Positions 16,778 to 26,140 of a stretch of DNA of 64,000 nt are shown here, one piece after another (the first letter of the stretch is position 1; every line of letters starts with the position of its first letter). A model generated the notes under the pieces. It searched no databases, was not told the origin of the DNA, and saw nothing but the letters and a program-made list of their open reading frames with translations. The translations under genes and the position numbers were made by a program. Source of the stretch: Sedimentisphaerales bacterium (GTDB taxonomy: Bacteria; Planctomycetota; Phycisphaerae; Sedimentisphaerales; SM23-30); contig JANQJS010000016.1 in assembly GCA_028281535.1 (NCBI GenBank), positions 1-64,000 on the forward strand, in the 5' to 3' direction.

Positions 16778-17403
16778 GCTGTTACTCCTTTTACCTCTGC
16801 AACTGAACTCTTTTGCATGACAAACTCCAAAACAGAACATGCCCCTTCCAATTCCTCTGTCAAACGCTGGAACTTTGATTGAAAATAGTTATATGGAATC
16901 AATGTCCCAATAGCGATAATCAAACCGAAAGCTGTCGTAATGAGCGCTTCGGAAATCCCTTTTGTAACTCCCAAAGGATCTCCGATTCCCTGTGAACCCA
17001 AAGCATCAAACGATCCGATAATGCCAAGTATGGTTCCCAAAATACCCAATAAAGGGGCCGCAGTTATTGTCGTATCGAGTACACTCATATATTTTTTCAT
17101 CCTGCGTAATTCTTTATAAGCTTGTGTCTCCAATGCTCGGCTTAATGCCTGATGCCGGTGAACCAGCCCTTGATACAATGTCCGAGCTACAAAATCTTCC
17201 TTAACACGCAAAGCCGTGTTGATAGCATCTTCTATCTTTCCCTTTTCTACATAAGATAATATTTTCTGAACTTCACGCGGCTTATGACCCCTTCCTTCTT
17301 TTAGAAAGAAAATAAACCGTTCAACGATGAACATCATCACAATAAACGACAGCATGAAAAGCGGCCACATGACAGGCCCACCTTTTTGAATAATTATCCA
17401 CAT
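16774..17403 (-). CDS. exbB: ExbB/TolQ-type motor subunit (TonB system 1)
   Basis: The start is ATG 17403 (MWIIIQKGGPVMWPL), with AAGGAGG seven bases upstream; a GTG two codons earlier would place the ribosome site too close. The 209-residue product has three membrane helices and the MotA/TolQ/ExbB signature (LDTTITAAPLLGILGTILGII, ALITTAFGLIIAIGTLIPYN). It lies 11 bases after the PepSY gene. The paralogue at 29055-29684 belongs to the cobalamin system. Confidence 0.93.
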   Translation of the reverse strand: MWIIIQKGGPVMWPLFMLSFIVMMFIVERFIFFLKEGRGHKPREVQKILSYVEKGKIEDAINTALRVKEDFVARTLYQGLVHRHQALSRALETQAYKELRRMKKYMSVLDTTITAAPLLGILGTILGIIGSFDALGSQGIGDPLGVTKGISEALITTAFGLIIAIGTLIPYNYFQSKFQRLTEELEGACSVLEFVMQKSSVAEVKGVTA

Positions 17404-17414
17404 AAGCACCCTCC

Positions 17415-18680
17415 TTAAACATTATTTAAGAATTTAGTTTTCCAATACAAAAAAATCGGATCAAGTATCCATAACACAACAACCGATGCACCAAATAGGG
17501 GCAGAAAAATACATAGCGCACCTAAAAAGACAAGAAACCATTTGTGAAATACAAAATTCTCCGGTACGGTAGGAGCACCTAACTTTCCCTTGGGACGGCG
17601 TTTCCACCACATAAAAATTCCAGTCCCCGTCAACCAAATCACGCCCACAGTAACGACGATTCCTAAAACCTGATTCGGCCAGCCAAAAAGCCTTCCTTCA
17701 TGGAAACCGACGCCGACGGAAACATACTTCCCTAATAGGCCAAAATCCTTCCATCGATAATCCGCATAAACGTCTCCTGTATATTGGTCAACGTGCAGAT
17801 AAACCGTATCTTGGGCCTCTGCCATATCTGTACGGATAATAACGGCGGATTCTTTGTCCCAAGGCCAATGAATGGTTGAGCGGATCTGATCAATATATTC
17901 CTTCTGAATTTCAACTAACTTATCTAATGAGATATGTTGTTTACCTTCATAATCTTCAGCTTTAAATGGTGACCAAAACCCCGCTGGAGCATTTGTTTTT
18001 GTGGCAGTAGCAATCTTATCAAACAGTCCGCCCCAGGTGATAGTCCAAGGAAGCCCGGTTAAGATCCAAATAAATACAAACGCCGACAGAAAGATAGCTG
18101 GAACGGCATGCAAATCCCGAAGAAAATTCCGTTTTCCGTCTTTCCGACGGATAGAAACAACTCCTCCCTTACCCTTCAAGCGAGGCCACCATAAATAAAC
18201 GCCTGAAATCAATAAAACAATCGTCCAGCAGCCGGCCAGTTCCATAATCACCCTTCCTTTATCTCCGGCAACAGCTCCGCTGTGCAGTATTTTCGCCCAA
18301 AGCATCACATCATGGCTCTCAGGCAACGCTCCGACAACCTCTGCCTGATATGGATCAACAAACACGCGAACCTGTTGCCGAGATTCCTGTGTAAGTGTTA
18401 TCTCCGTCGGCTCATTCGGATTGTGATTGTAAGTAAAACTTTTCAGGGTTGATCCAGGATAAGCATCTAACGCAGTATGTAGTTGCTTGTCATAGCTGAT
18501 CATTTGACTATCACCAGGCATTACCCTATATTTATGCAACAGTGAAGCATTCAACTGCGGCTTAAACAAATAGATAAGGCCTGTGGCAGCCAATAAAATA
18601 ATCAATGGCCCGAGAAACAAACCGGCATAGAAATGCCATCGCCACAGAAAATAATAAACATTGTTTTTTTTATTGTTCAT
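17415..18680 (-). CDS. PepSY-associated membrane protein (PiuB-like)
   Basis: The 421-residue protein has four hydrophobic segments: about 10-35 (FYAGLFLGPLIILLAATGLIYLF), 145-170, 195-215 and 345-400, with periplasmic PepSY-type domains between (IHWPWDKESAVIIRTD, VYLHVDQYTGDVYADYRW). Such proteins are usually encoded with siderophore or haem receptors and are proposed to act as inner-membrane reductases or import helpers. Its place between a TonB-dependent receptor and ExbB/ExbD/TonB fits metal acquisition. The metal is not shown by sequence. Confidence 0.87.
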   Translation of the reverse strand: MNNKKNNVYYFLWRWHFYAGLFLGPLIILLAATGLIYLFKPQLNASLLHKYRVMPGDSQMISYDKQLHTALDAYPGSTLKSFTYNHNPNEPTEITLTQESRQQVRVFVDPYQAEVVGALPESHDVMLWAKILHSGAVAGDKGRVIMELAGCWTIVLLISGVYLWWPRLKGKGGVVSIRRKDGKRNFLRDLHAVPAIFLSAFVFIWILTGLPWTITWGGLFDKIATATKTNAPAGFWSPFKAEDYEGKQHISLDKLVEIQKEYIDQIRSTIHWPWDKESAVIIRTDMAEAQDTVYLHVDQYTGDVYADYRWKDFGLLGKYVSVGVGFHEGRLFGWPNQVLGIVVTVGVIWLTGTGIFMWWKRRPKGKLGAPTVPENFVFHKWFLVFLGALCIFLPLFGASVVVLWILDPIFLYWKTKFLNNV

Positions 18681-18737
18681 TAGTAATCAAGTCTTTGGGT
18701 TGGATACTAACCTTCCCTCGGATTCCTTTCTCTAAAG

Positions 18738-20834
18738 TTAAAAAAGAATTTTTATCCCCGCACTAACCGTAAACGGCTGGCCTGGTCTATAAATACCGCT
18801 AGGTGCCCATGACGGAGCTTCGGCTGTTGCGGCATACAGTTCATCAAACAGGTTAAGAATTTTCAAATCGATACTGACATTCTCATTAACAGCATACTCT
18901 GCCCTAAGGTTAAAGATAAATTCATTATCTGTGCTTAAAGTGTTGGCTTCATCCAGATACCACGAACCGATATGCTGCATCTCAATCGCGCCGCGAAACC
19001 TCTTTAGCCAAGTTGGATTGTATTCTAACCGTAAATTTCCCAATGTCTGTGGCGCATTGATCTGATCCTTACCATCATTCGAACTTGACATATTGGCAAA
19101 TTCCTTAAGGACCTCACTTTCCTGGTAAGAAAAAGCAACGGTGACATCGAACTCATCGCTCAATGGAACAAACGACGCGACTTCCACACCATAAAACTCA
19201 GTTTCACCACCGTTTTGAGATACCGTCACATTTCCAAGCGGCACACCCGTTGCGATACCGTCTTTTGTCCGAAGATAAAAGCCCGTAATATCAAAACGGA
19301 TATCATTGTCAAGCTGCCCCTTATACCCGATCTCATAACTATCAACCTTTTCCGGATCAAGCCGAAAAGTCGCGTTCGATTCAGTTAGGTTATACAGATC
19401 GCTTGCAGATGGAATCTTGAAACCATGTGCGTAACGGAAGAAAACAAAATCATCATCCGTCAACCTGTAACTTAATCCGAATTTCGGACTGAACTGGTCG
19501 AACGAATCTGTACGATCAGCTACCTGAAGAAAACTATCGGCGTCTCCTGCAACTTCCGTAAGATTATTGCTAAAGTCATATTTTGAGTATTCATAACGTA
19601 GCCCCGCAGTTGCTGTGAGACGGTCTGTTAAGGGATGTTCATGTTGGATAAACGGCGCTAGACTGATGTATACGACTTCATAATCATAATTCACACCTTG
19701 CGGGAAAAACGTACCAAATACCGTTGCGTCAGGTCGGGTCTGTTCTCGATGAAAATCAAATTTTGTCCTTTCCACATCGAACCCAAACGTGGTTCGTGCG
19801 CCATTATCATAAGTGTAGTAAAGTTTGTTTAACACTCCGATTGAACCAGTTTTGGAATCAACAATAGGTGTCGTTGATGGCTCCCATACCGTTAAATACT
19901 GCTGATCAATGTAACGGACATAGGGTGTTGTGATCAGGCGAACTTTATCAGAAAGGGCCTTTTCAATTTCCGAACTTAAACGGTAGTAGTAATTCTTATC
20001 TCGTGCATCATCACGGTTTACCTGAGCATTTAAACCATCGCTTTTCGGGTTGTTGAGAAAAGCACTCCTTCTTAACGATCCGGCCATCCCGGAATCAAAA
20101 TAGGTAAACGTACCAATCGTGTTAACTGTTAAATCCTGATCATCGCTCTCAAACAGATGCCTGCCGACAAACTGCTCACGATTCCAGTCGGTAGTGTCTC
20201 TCCAGCCGTCCTCTGACTGATGCGAGAAAGCAAAACGCATGGCATGATTATCATTAACAGGCTGATTGATTTCCGCTCGAAAATCAAACAATCCATACTG
20301 CCCGCCACGTATCTGCACATCTGTTTCACGTTCTTCCAGATTGGGTTTGCGGCTTTTAACATTAATAACACCGGCAAACGCACCAGTACCGTGTAGGGCC
20401 GTGCCCGGGCCTTTAAGGATTTCAATACCTCCAGGTGATGTTAACGCACTGGAATAAGAAAATGCGGCATGGTTAAAACTGATCGCTGATTGTAAAGGCA
20501 CGCTGTCTTGCAGATACAAATAAACATTATCAAAACGTGACGGCTGGCGAATGGCAAATTTATCCACCGGCCCGCGCAACTGAAACGCAGCGACTCCGGC
20601 CTCCTGATTAAGCAACTCTCCTATCCATGACGGTTTAGCCCATTCCGCCTGTGCGGGGGTAACACTACTAATCGAAACCGCCAAATCTTGAGAATCCTGC
20701 TCAATACCAGCCGCCGTAACGACAACATCAGATAATGTAGTTGTTTCATCGGAAGAATTTTCTTCCTCAGAAAATGCGAACGAACTATTAATTAATGTAA
20801 ATATTAAAAGAAACAATATTGTTTGGCTCTTCAT
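18738..20834 (-). CDS. TonB-dependent outer-membrane receptor (system 1)
   Basis: The 698-residue protein starts with a signal peptide (cleavage near SSFAFSEE), then a TonB-box-like DVVVTAAG, a plug domain (residues about 35-160; GIEILKGPGTALHGTGAFAGVINVKS), and a 22-strand-type barrel ending in a C-terminal Phe (SAGIKILF). The barrel motif LYAATAEAPSWAPSGIYRPGQPFTVSAG near the end is typical of ferric-siderophore and related receptors. It is the first gene of the receptor-PepSY-ExbB-ExbD-TonB operon, 57 bases before PepSY. I see no convincing Fur box or riboswitch upstream. Siderophore or copper chelate are the likeliest substrates. Confidence 0.9.
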   Translation of the reverse strand: MKSQTILFLLIFTLINSSFAFSEEENSSDETTTLSDVVVTAAGIEQDSQDLAVSISSVTPAQAEWAKPSWIGELLNQEAGVAAFQLRGPVDKFAIRQPSRFDNVYLYLQDSVPLQSAISFNHAAFSYSSALTSPGGIEILKGPGTALHGTGAFAGVINVKSRKPNLEERETDVQIRGGQYGLFDFRAEINQPVNDNHAMRFAFSHQSEDGWRDTTDWNREQFVGRHLFESDDQDLTVNTIGTFTYFDSGMAGSLRRSAFLNNPKSDGLNAQVNRDDARDKNYYYRLSSEIEKALSDKVRLITTPYVRYIDQQYLTVWEPSTTPIVDSKTGSIGVLNKLYYTYDNGARTTFGFDVERTKFDFHREQTRPDATVFGTFFPQGVNYDYEVVYISLAPFIQHEHPLTDRLTATAGLRYEYSKYDFSNNLTEVAGDADSFLQVADRTDSFDQFSPKFGLSYRLTDDDFVFFRYAHGFKIPSASDLYNLTESNATFRLDPEKVDSYEIGYKGQLDNDIRFDITGFYLRTKDGIATGVPLGNVTVSQNGGETEFYGVEVASFVPLSDEFDVTVAFSYQESEVLKEFANMSSSNDGKDQINAPQTLGNLRLEYNPTWLKRFRGAIEMQHIGSWYLDEANTLSTDNEFIFNLRAEYAVNENVSIDLKILNLFDELYAATAEAPSWAPSGIYRPGQPFTVSAGIKILF

Positions 20835-20933
20835 AGATCCTCCTGAATATAGCTATGTATCTTTAAAATAGAGTCATACATGACTTTATATAGATGCACC
20901 TTGAAAGAAAGCTTGCCTAAAAAAACACTTTCT

Positions 20934-21266
20934 TCAGATGTAAATTAAATAATTTAAAATAAGTTGAGTTTTCTCTAGATTTGAGTCGTAAACTTCAAGT
21001 AGTGAAAGTTTTTCAGCATGACCATCCACAAAGCTATAGTTGGCTCTGCCGCGATGTCGTCCTCAAGCCAGCTGGCTGGATACATCAAAATACATCAGTT
21101 CTCTTTCACTTTCGAGTCGCGTATCAATATTCCACAACCAGAATTCAGGATGAAGATGATCCATGACATTAGTATCTGTACCTGCTGCGGGGTGATCCCT
21201 AGGTAGGCTTGGTGATAAATGTCCGAATTTTGAATAAACTTTGCAAGCATACTGCTACTAGTCGAT
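20934..21266 (-). pseudogene. C-terminal remnant of an H-X9-DG pilin-like (DUF1559-type) protein
   Basis: A minus-strand frame running down from about 21266 reads FGHLSPSLPRDHPAAG, LHPEFWLWNIDTRLE and YFDVSSQLA, hits an in-frame TGA at 21065-21063, and continues in the same frame with GRHRGRANYSFVDGHAEKL to a stop at 20934. HRGRANYSFVDG matches the H-X9-DG signature that ends prepilin-like proteins of Planctomycetota and Lentisphaerota. The N-terminal prepilin cleavage region is missing upstream. Both the truncation and the stop indicate a pseudogene. A different-frame ORF at 21095-21403 overlaps it and is probably chance. Confidence 0.65.
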
Positions 21267-21448
21267 TTCTGAAATAAGCTCAGAAGCAAAATTAGCGTAG
21301 TATACTTTTGAAAGCGGAATAGATACGCTTGAAAATAATCCAAATACCATAAATGAGATCGCTGGCGATACGCATGATCGTCATAGACAGAAAAATCATT
21401 CATAGATGCTTAAGGATAAAGCGAAAGTTTACAAAACAAAGATATGTT

Positions 21449-21910
21449 TTACGCGAGAGGAGGGCCACGTTCACTTGTGGCTGATGGATAAGGACCTATG
21501 TGTGGAGTGAGGGTCACTTTTTTATGATCTTCCAGGCAGATCAGCAGGGTATTGGAAAGGCTTATCCCTGGAAGTTCAAGTTGCTTTTGTGTCGTTGCTA
21601 AACTACAAAGCAAGCAAGGCGACGCTGTCTCAGAGTGATCCGTTTGCTCATCTGTCTGTTTTTTTGACTGATGGCAGACCGTTTTCATTGAGCCATCGGA
21701 TTCAATGCGAAATACTTGCAGTTGCTTTTTCATGCCGCAATGCGAAGATGAAAAACTAACCACGTAAGATTCACTTTGTTGGCATTGGCCAAGATGTTTG
21801 TAAAGGAATGGTATCGCACCCATAGCATACGAAAGGAAAAACAGTAGAACAAATGCACCTACTATTTGTCGCATGGGCAATTTTTTGAGTTGTTTTTTTG
21901 TGCTTACCAT
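21449..21910 (-). CDS. DUF2946-like small membrane/periplasmic protein
   Basis: The 153-residue protein has one N-terminal hydrophobic segment (VGAFVLLFFLSYAMGAIPFL), then a Cys/His-bearing periplasmic part including SSSHCGMK, VCHQSKK and SPCLLCSLA, and ends ATSERGPPLA. The CxLC motif and the RGPP ending are features of DUF2946-type proteins, which are often encoded beside TonB-dependent receptors, sometimes copper-linked. It points the same way as the receptor operon 600 bases downstream, separated by the pilin-like pseudogene. Function unknown; metal or redox handling in the periplasm is a guess from the cysteines. Confidence 0.55.
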   Translation of the reverse strand: MVSTKKQLKKLPMRQIVGAFVLLFFLSYAMGAIPFLYKHLGQCQQSESYVVSFSSSHCGMKKQLQVFRIESDGSMKTVCHQSKKQTDEQTDHSETASPCLLCSLATTQKQLELPGISLSNTLLICLEDHKKVTLTPHIGPYPSATSERGPPLA

Positions 21911-22212
21911 ATACTACCGAATCCACCACATTACGTTAATGTTTACTCCACTATAACGCATGGTTCCAAGATTTATCAATCAATAAATCTAAAATAATCT
22001 CATATTATTTATATGTTTACGTAATAAAAACGCACTAACTCGATATCTGGACACAAGCTGCTAGTAAAAGATGGGTAGCATAATTCATTACCAACATACT
22101 ATAAAAACCCTATTCTGTCAAGTCAACAGATGATGGATTCTTTGGCTCCGCGTACTATCCAAAAATTTATATGAGTCACTAATTGTAAATTGTGGAGCGT
22201 TATTATAAACCA
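21911..22212. other. Intergenic stretch, nothing recognised
   Basis: AT-rich sequence between the DUF2946-like gene and the decayed IS. The right end of the IS must lie within it, but no terminal inverted repeat or target duplication could be picked out by eye. Confidence 0.5.
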
Positions 22213-23314
22213 TTATGCGACTCTGTTGTAGCTATTTAATAACCCACCGAAGAATTGATTCTTTTGAATTCTATCCGTAAAAGTAGATTCATTTTAAACT
22301 GATTGTTTCCTGTTGGCACATTGTTATAAATTCCTTGATGAGGTCGATGGTGATTATAAAAATATTTATAATCGCCTAAAATGTTTTGCAATAGAGGCAT
22401 ACCTATAATCATTAAGTGATCCAAGCATTCTCGCTTAACGCTTTTCATAAATCGCTCGGCATGCGAATTCGCATTCGGAGCTTTATAAGGTGTACGTAAG
22501 GGAGTAATACCGCATCCACTTAACATTATATCAAGTCTGTTGGAGAAACAACTGCCATTATCAAGTAAAAAGAATTTGGGTTCGATTTGCTGACCATCAC
22601 ATTCCCAAAGCACATGGCGAGTTTACTGCATCACCCAACGAGCAGTCGGATTGTAAGTCGCTCGCATCCATACAATTTGCCGTGTTTCTAAGTGAATGAC
22701 AAATAGAACATAAGCTGTTTTTAAGCCACCAAAAGTCCAGATTTCCTTGGTAAATAGATCTGCACAAAGAAATGTTTTTGCATGGGAGCCAAAAACTCTT
22801 TCCAAATTAATCCTTTCCGTTCAGGTGAAGGTGGCCAGTTATTTCGTCGCAAAATATTGGCAACCGTTGATTTTGATAGGATAATATCTAATTTCTTGAG
22901 TTCCCCTTGAATGCATTTATAACCCCAGATGTTTTCTCGTACCATCTGGTAAACAAGCAATTCGATATCTTTGGATATTCGTCGCTGACCTGATTTCTTT
23001 TGTTGTCAATCGGAATATTCCCATTTTTCTTTTTCTAATTTGCGTTTCCAAGTGAGATGGTTTCAGGCTTTACAATAGAAACTGATCTTATTCATCAAAT
23101 CCTTTCCCGTCGCTAGAGCGGATTCAGTTAATAACTGTCTTTCTTCATCTGTAAATAAAAGTCGTTTCTTGATTTTGGACTTGAGTATTTTGTTTTCGAC
23201 CTTGAGACATGCATTTTGCAACGTCAACTCGCGGCACAATAGACGTGTGATCGTAGCAATAATAGGTAAACTTAACCATTTTCGTTGTGCCAGTTGCGTT
23301 GTTGCATTTTCCAC
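22213..23314 (-). pseudogene. Decayed IS3-like integrase-type transposase
   Basis: Pieces of one transposase lie in order on the minus strand. Start MENATTQLAQRKW at 23314, with a GGGGGG-rich Shine-Dalgarno region; an in-frame TGA near 23065 and another in the next 60 bases; the central part to about 22800 (WGYKCIQGELKKL); a frameshift into LCADLFTKEIWTFGG; a TAA at 22625-22623; then LLDNGSCFSNR, NSHAERFMKSVKRECLDH and HHRPHQGIY. A second frameshift near 22260 restores the family ending FFGGLLNSYNRVA and the stop at 22213. The catalytic D, D and E are all still recognisable. It resembles the intact transposase at 44576-45631, with at least three stops and two frameshifts. Confidence 0.85.
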
Positions 23315-23329
23315 CCCCCAATTTTAAGC

Positions 23330-23405
23330 TAATACATTAACAATTCACCAGATATCGACTAAGATTTTACTATCATTTCAACCCCGTATGAGTTTTTGGA
23401 CACTA
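23330..23405 (-). mobile_element. Left-end leader of the decayed IS3-like element
   Basis: This is the untranslated leader of the element at 22213-23314. Its outer part carries TGTCCAAAAACTCATACGGG on the minus strand. Related pieces lie alone at 15520-15600 and 48258-48335, which identifies those as IS remnants. Confidence 0.6.
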
Positions 23406-23453
23406 CGCCAATCTCTTGATGAACAATTTTACCATAAATAAAGTTCGAAAATA

Positions 23454-23545
23454 ATAAACCACTTGGGTCAATTCCATTAATTGGATTGTCGTGGGCATAA
23501 ACACCGATTAGAAAAATTCGCTATAAGAGATGTTTTTTGAAGTAA
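23454..23545 (-). repeat. Orphan RHS-tip boundary repeat, copy C
   Basis: Same minus-strand junction (TACTTCAAAAAACATCTCTT) followed by the RHS frame AHDNPINGIDPSGLLF. It lies 25 bases downstream of the cobQ stop and immediately before the IS left end, so here the IS follows the tip instead of flanking it. Confidence 0.75.
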
Positions 23546-23569
23546 CACAGGTAAGAGTATTATTCTTAA

Positions 23570-25132
23570 TCAACCGTTGTATTCGCTTAATCCTATTATT
23601 TTCATTATTTTGGCGATATCGAGGCATTTATAGTAGTGCTCAGCGAGTAAATCATATTGGCTGTCGCGATAGTCTAGCTCAGATAATTGGGAAAGAGAGT
23701 TCGAAATTGTATGATAATCAGGACAAATCTTTTTTAAGAATGCCGCTCTAAACGTACTTTTCTCAAATAAACCATGAAAATAGGTCCCCCAAATATTTCC
23801 ATCATCAGATATTGAACCATCGTAGCTATTTATAGCTGTGCCATTTCGATCAGAGAGATGAATTGCCGGTAAGACTTTTGAAACAGGTTCGGTTATTCCC
23901 ATATGTATTTCATACCCTTCTATCAATGTCTGGTTAGGCAGCCATTTCCCTATAGAATGGTGTAATTTTTTTTCTTTTTGTAATGTCGTTTTAACGTTTA
24001 GTAATCCTAATCCAGTCGTTTCGCCAGGAGTTCCTTCCAAACCGAAAGGATCATGAATACGCTTGCCTAACATTTGATAGCCGCCACAGATACCAATAAT
24101 TTTTCCATTGTGATGCGCATAATCTAATATAATATTATTCCAACCTGTTTTTTTTAACCACTCTAAATCACCACGTGTATTTTTTGAGCCAGGGAGAAAG
24201 ACAACGTCATATTTTTTGAGAGACCGTGGCTTGGCTAAGTAATGAAGAACCACCTGTTTTTCTCGTTGTAGTGGAGAAAAATCAGTAAAATTCGAAATAT
24301 GTGGCAGGCGAATCACTGCCATATTAATAGATGACCCATTCAATTCTTCGGGAGGATCAATTTTTATATCTAAAGGCAATCCGTCCTCAGCATCAATTTC
24401 AATATGTCTGAAATATGGGATCAGTCCAAGAACAGACAAATTTGTTTCTTTTTCAATATAGTCAATTCCATTTTTAAAGAGCGAAGCATCTCCTCGAAAA
24501 CGATTAATGATGATTCCCTTAATACGTTGGCGATCCTTTTTGGGAATAATATTAAGCGTTCCTATAATCTGAGCAAATACACCTCCTCGATCAATATCGG
24601 CAACTAAAATGACAGGCGCATCTGCCTCATGTGCGATTTTAAAATTAACAAAATCTCTATCCATCAAATTTATTTCTGCACATGAACCAGCACCTTCCAT
24701 AATAACCAACTCATGTTGAGACCGAAGGCGATTTAGGCTTTTTTTCGCCTCATTAAAAAGTTCTGATGTATCTGAAAAATACTCATGCGCCTGTTGCGTT
24801 ACGATAGGTTTTCCATGCAAAACAACTTGTGCTCCTGTATCGCTATTCGGTTTAAGTAAAACAGGATTCATATCTGTGTGGAGTGGCACTCGAGCTGCCT
24901 GAGCTTGTACGACCTGAGCACGACCCATTTCCCCCCCCAACATGGTCACATAGGAATTGTTGGACATATTCTGTGCTTTATAGGGCACAACATTTAATCC
25001 CATGTTATTAAAAATTCGACACAGTGCGGTGACAACGATACTCTTGCCAACATCCGAGCCTGTTCCTAAAATAGATAAGCAACCTGCCATGTTATGATGA
25101 TTTGAATTGGTGTGGTTTTTCATATGATTCAT
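23570..25132 (-). CDS. cobQ: Cobyric acid synthase (glutamine-hydrolysing)
   Basis: The 520-residue enzyme amidates carboxylates b, d, e and g of adenosylcobyrinic acid a,c-diamide, using ATP and glutamine. The N-terminal dethiobiotin-synthetase-like domain has the P-loop GTGSDVGKS and PYKAQNMSNNSYV. The C-terminal class I glutaminase domain has the nucleophile region GICGGYQMLG and the family ending GTYFHGLFE. ATG 25132 is preceded by AGGTGG at good spacing, although orthologues usually begin near the internal Met of MAGCLSILG. It is the last gene of the riboswitch operon, 12 bases after btuC. No terminator is visible downstream, where an RHS-tip fragment starts. Confidence 0.96.
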   Translation of the reverse strand: MNHMKNHTNSNHHNMAGCLSILGTGSDVGKSIVVTALCRIFNNMGLNVVPYKAQNMSNNSYVTMLGGEMGRAQVVQAQAARVPLHTDMNPVLLKPNSDTGAQVVLHGKPIVTQQAHEYFSDTSELFNEAKKSLNRLRSQHELVIMEGAGSCAEINLMDRDFVNFKIAHEADAPVILVADIDRGGVFAQIIGTLNIIPKKDRQRIKGIIINRFRGDASLFKNGIDYIEKETNLSVLGLIPYFRHIEIDAEDGLPLDIKIDPPEELNGSSINMAVIRLPHISNFTDFSPLQREKQVVLHYLAKPRSLKKYDVVFLPGSKNTRGDLEWLKKTGWNNIILDYAHHNGKIIGICGGYQMLGKRIHDPFGLEGTPGETTGLGLLNVKTTLQKEKKLHHSIGKWLPNQTLIEGYEIHMGITEPVSKVLPAIHLSDRNGTAINSYDGSISDDGNIWGTYFHGLFEKSTFRAAFLKKICPDYHTISNSLSQLSELDYRDSQYDLLAEHYYKCLDIAKIMKIIGLSEYNG

Positions 25133-25144
25133 TTATTTACCCAC

Positions 25145-26137
25145 CTAATATCCATTCTCAAATTGATTTCGCACTAGTAACCATAAAAAAAATGGTCCTC
25201 CTAAAAATGCCGTAATGATTCCAACTGGTATTTCAACAGGTGCGATAAGCGTTCTAGCTAATGTATCACAGATGACCAAAAACATTCCGCCAAATAGGAG
25301 ACTAGCGGGAATAAGATAGCGATGATCGGTTCCTAAAATGAGTCTGCAAATGTGCGGTGCCATCATGCCAATAAACCCAATCGGGCCACACGTCGCTACG
25401 ATACTACCGACAAGCATTGACGTAATAAGAAATAATATTTTAACAGTAGCATTCGTATTGACACCTCGACTAATTGAAAATTCCTGCCCGGCGACCATCA
25501 AATTTAATTCTCTTGAGAAATAATAAATAACGACACTTCCGAGCATTGTAAAAGGTATGATTTTCAATACGGTATCAAATCCAACTATTTCCAAGCCACC
25601 CATTAACCATCTTAAGATACGTACAGAACTGGTAAAATCACTTAGATATTGCATAAATAAAATGGTACTTGAAAAGAAAAAACTAATTGCCACGCCCGTA
25701 AGCAACATTGTCGTTGTGGACATATTACGTTTCATACGTGTTATTCCATAGACAAGGCCTATCGAAAGCAATGCACCTGAAAAGGCAAATATTGATTGTC
25801 CGGCGATACCAAAAATTTGAAATGCAAACCCAAACCAGATATAAGAAGCTGCTCCAAGTGATGCTCCGCTGGCAACGCCTAATGTAAATGGTGTTGCCAA
25901 GGTATTACGGAAAACAGCTTGAAAGACCATTCCACTCAAGGCCAGGGAAGCTCCTGCAAAAAAGGCAATGCTCACACGAGGCAACCTTACTTTCCAAAAT
26001 ATAGTCGACTCCATCTGATTTAGTTCGCTATTAGAAAATATGTCTGGTATAATCCATTTTATACCAATCATGGGTGTCACAAATAATGTGATCAATGTGA
26101 GTAACAATAAAACAAGTAATATAATTTTTTGTTTCAT
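25145..26137 (-). CDS. btuC: Cobalamin ABC importer permease
   Basis: The 330-residue FecCD/BtuC-type permease has about ten hydrophobic helices and the family motifs RLPRVSIAFFAGASLALSGMVFQ, NTLATPFTLGVASGASLGA and GPIGFIGMMAPHICRLILG. It moves corrinoid across the inner membrane with BtuD, fed by BtuF. It starts 3 bases after the btuD stop. The substrate is inferred from its place in a cobalamin-riboswitch operon; homologous permeases also serve haem and siderophores. Confidence 0.93.
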   Translation of the reverse strand: MKQKIILLVLLLLTLITLFVTPMIGIKWIIPDIFSNSELNQMESTIFWKVRLPRVSIAFFAGASLALSGMVFQAVFRNTLATPFTLGVASGASLGAASYIWFGFAFQIFGIAGQSIFAFSGALLSIGLVYGITRMKRNMSTTTMLLTGVAISFFFSSTILFMQYLSDFTSSVRILRWLMGGLEIVGFDTVLKIIPFTMLGSVVIYYFSRELNLMVAGQEFSISRGVNTNATVKILFLITSMLVGSIVATCGPIGFIGMMAPHICRLILGTDHRYLIPASLLFGGMFLVICDTLARTLIAPVEIPVGIITAFLGGPFFLWLLVRNQFENGY

Positions 26138-26140
26138 TTT

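Noticed and set aside
21095-21403. A 102-codon minus-strand open frame
   Set aside because: It overlaps the H-X9-DG remnant in another frame, shows no family motif, and the competing frame carries a recognisable signature.
20934-23314. Possible use of TGA as a sense codon, because the pilin-like remnant and the decayed transposase both contain in-frame TGA
   Set aside because: Many intact genes here end with TGA in tight overlaps (cobU, exbD, sigma factor), and the transposase also has TAA and frameshifts, so ordinary decay explains it.
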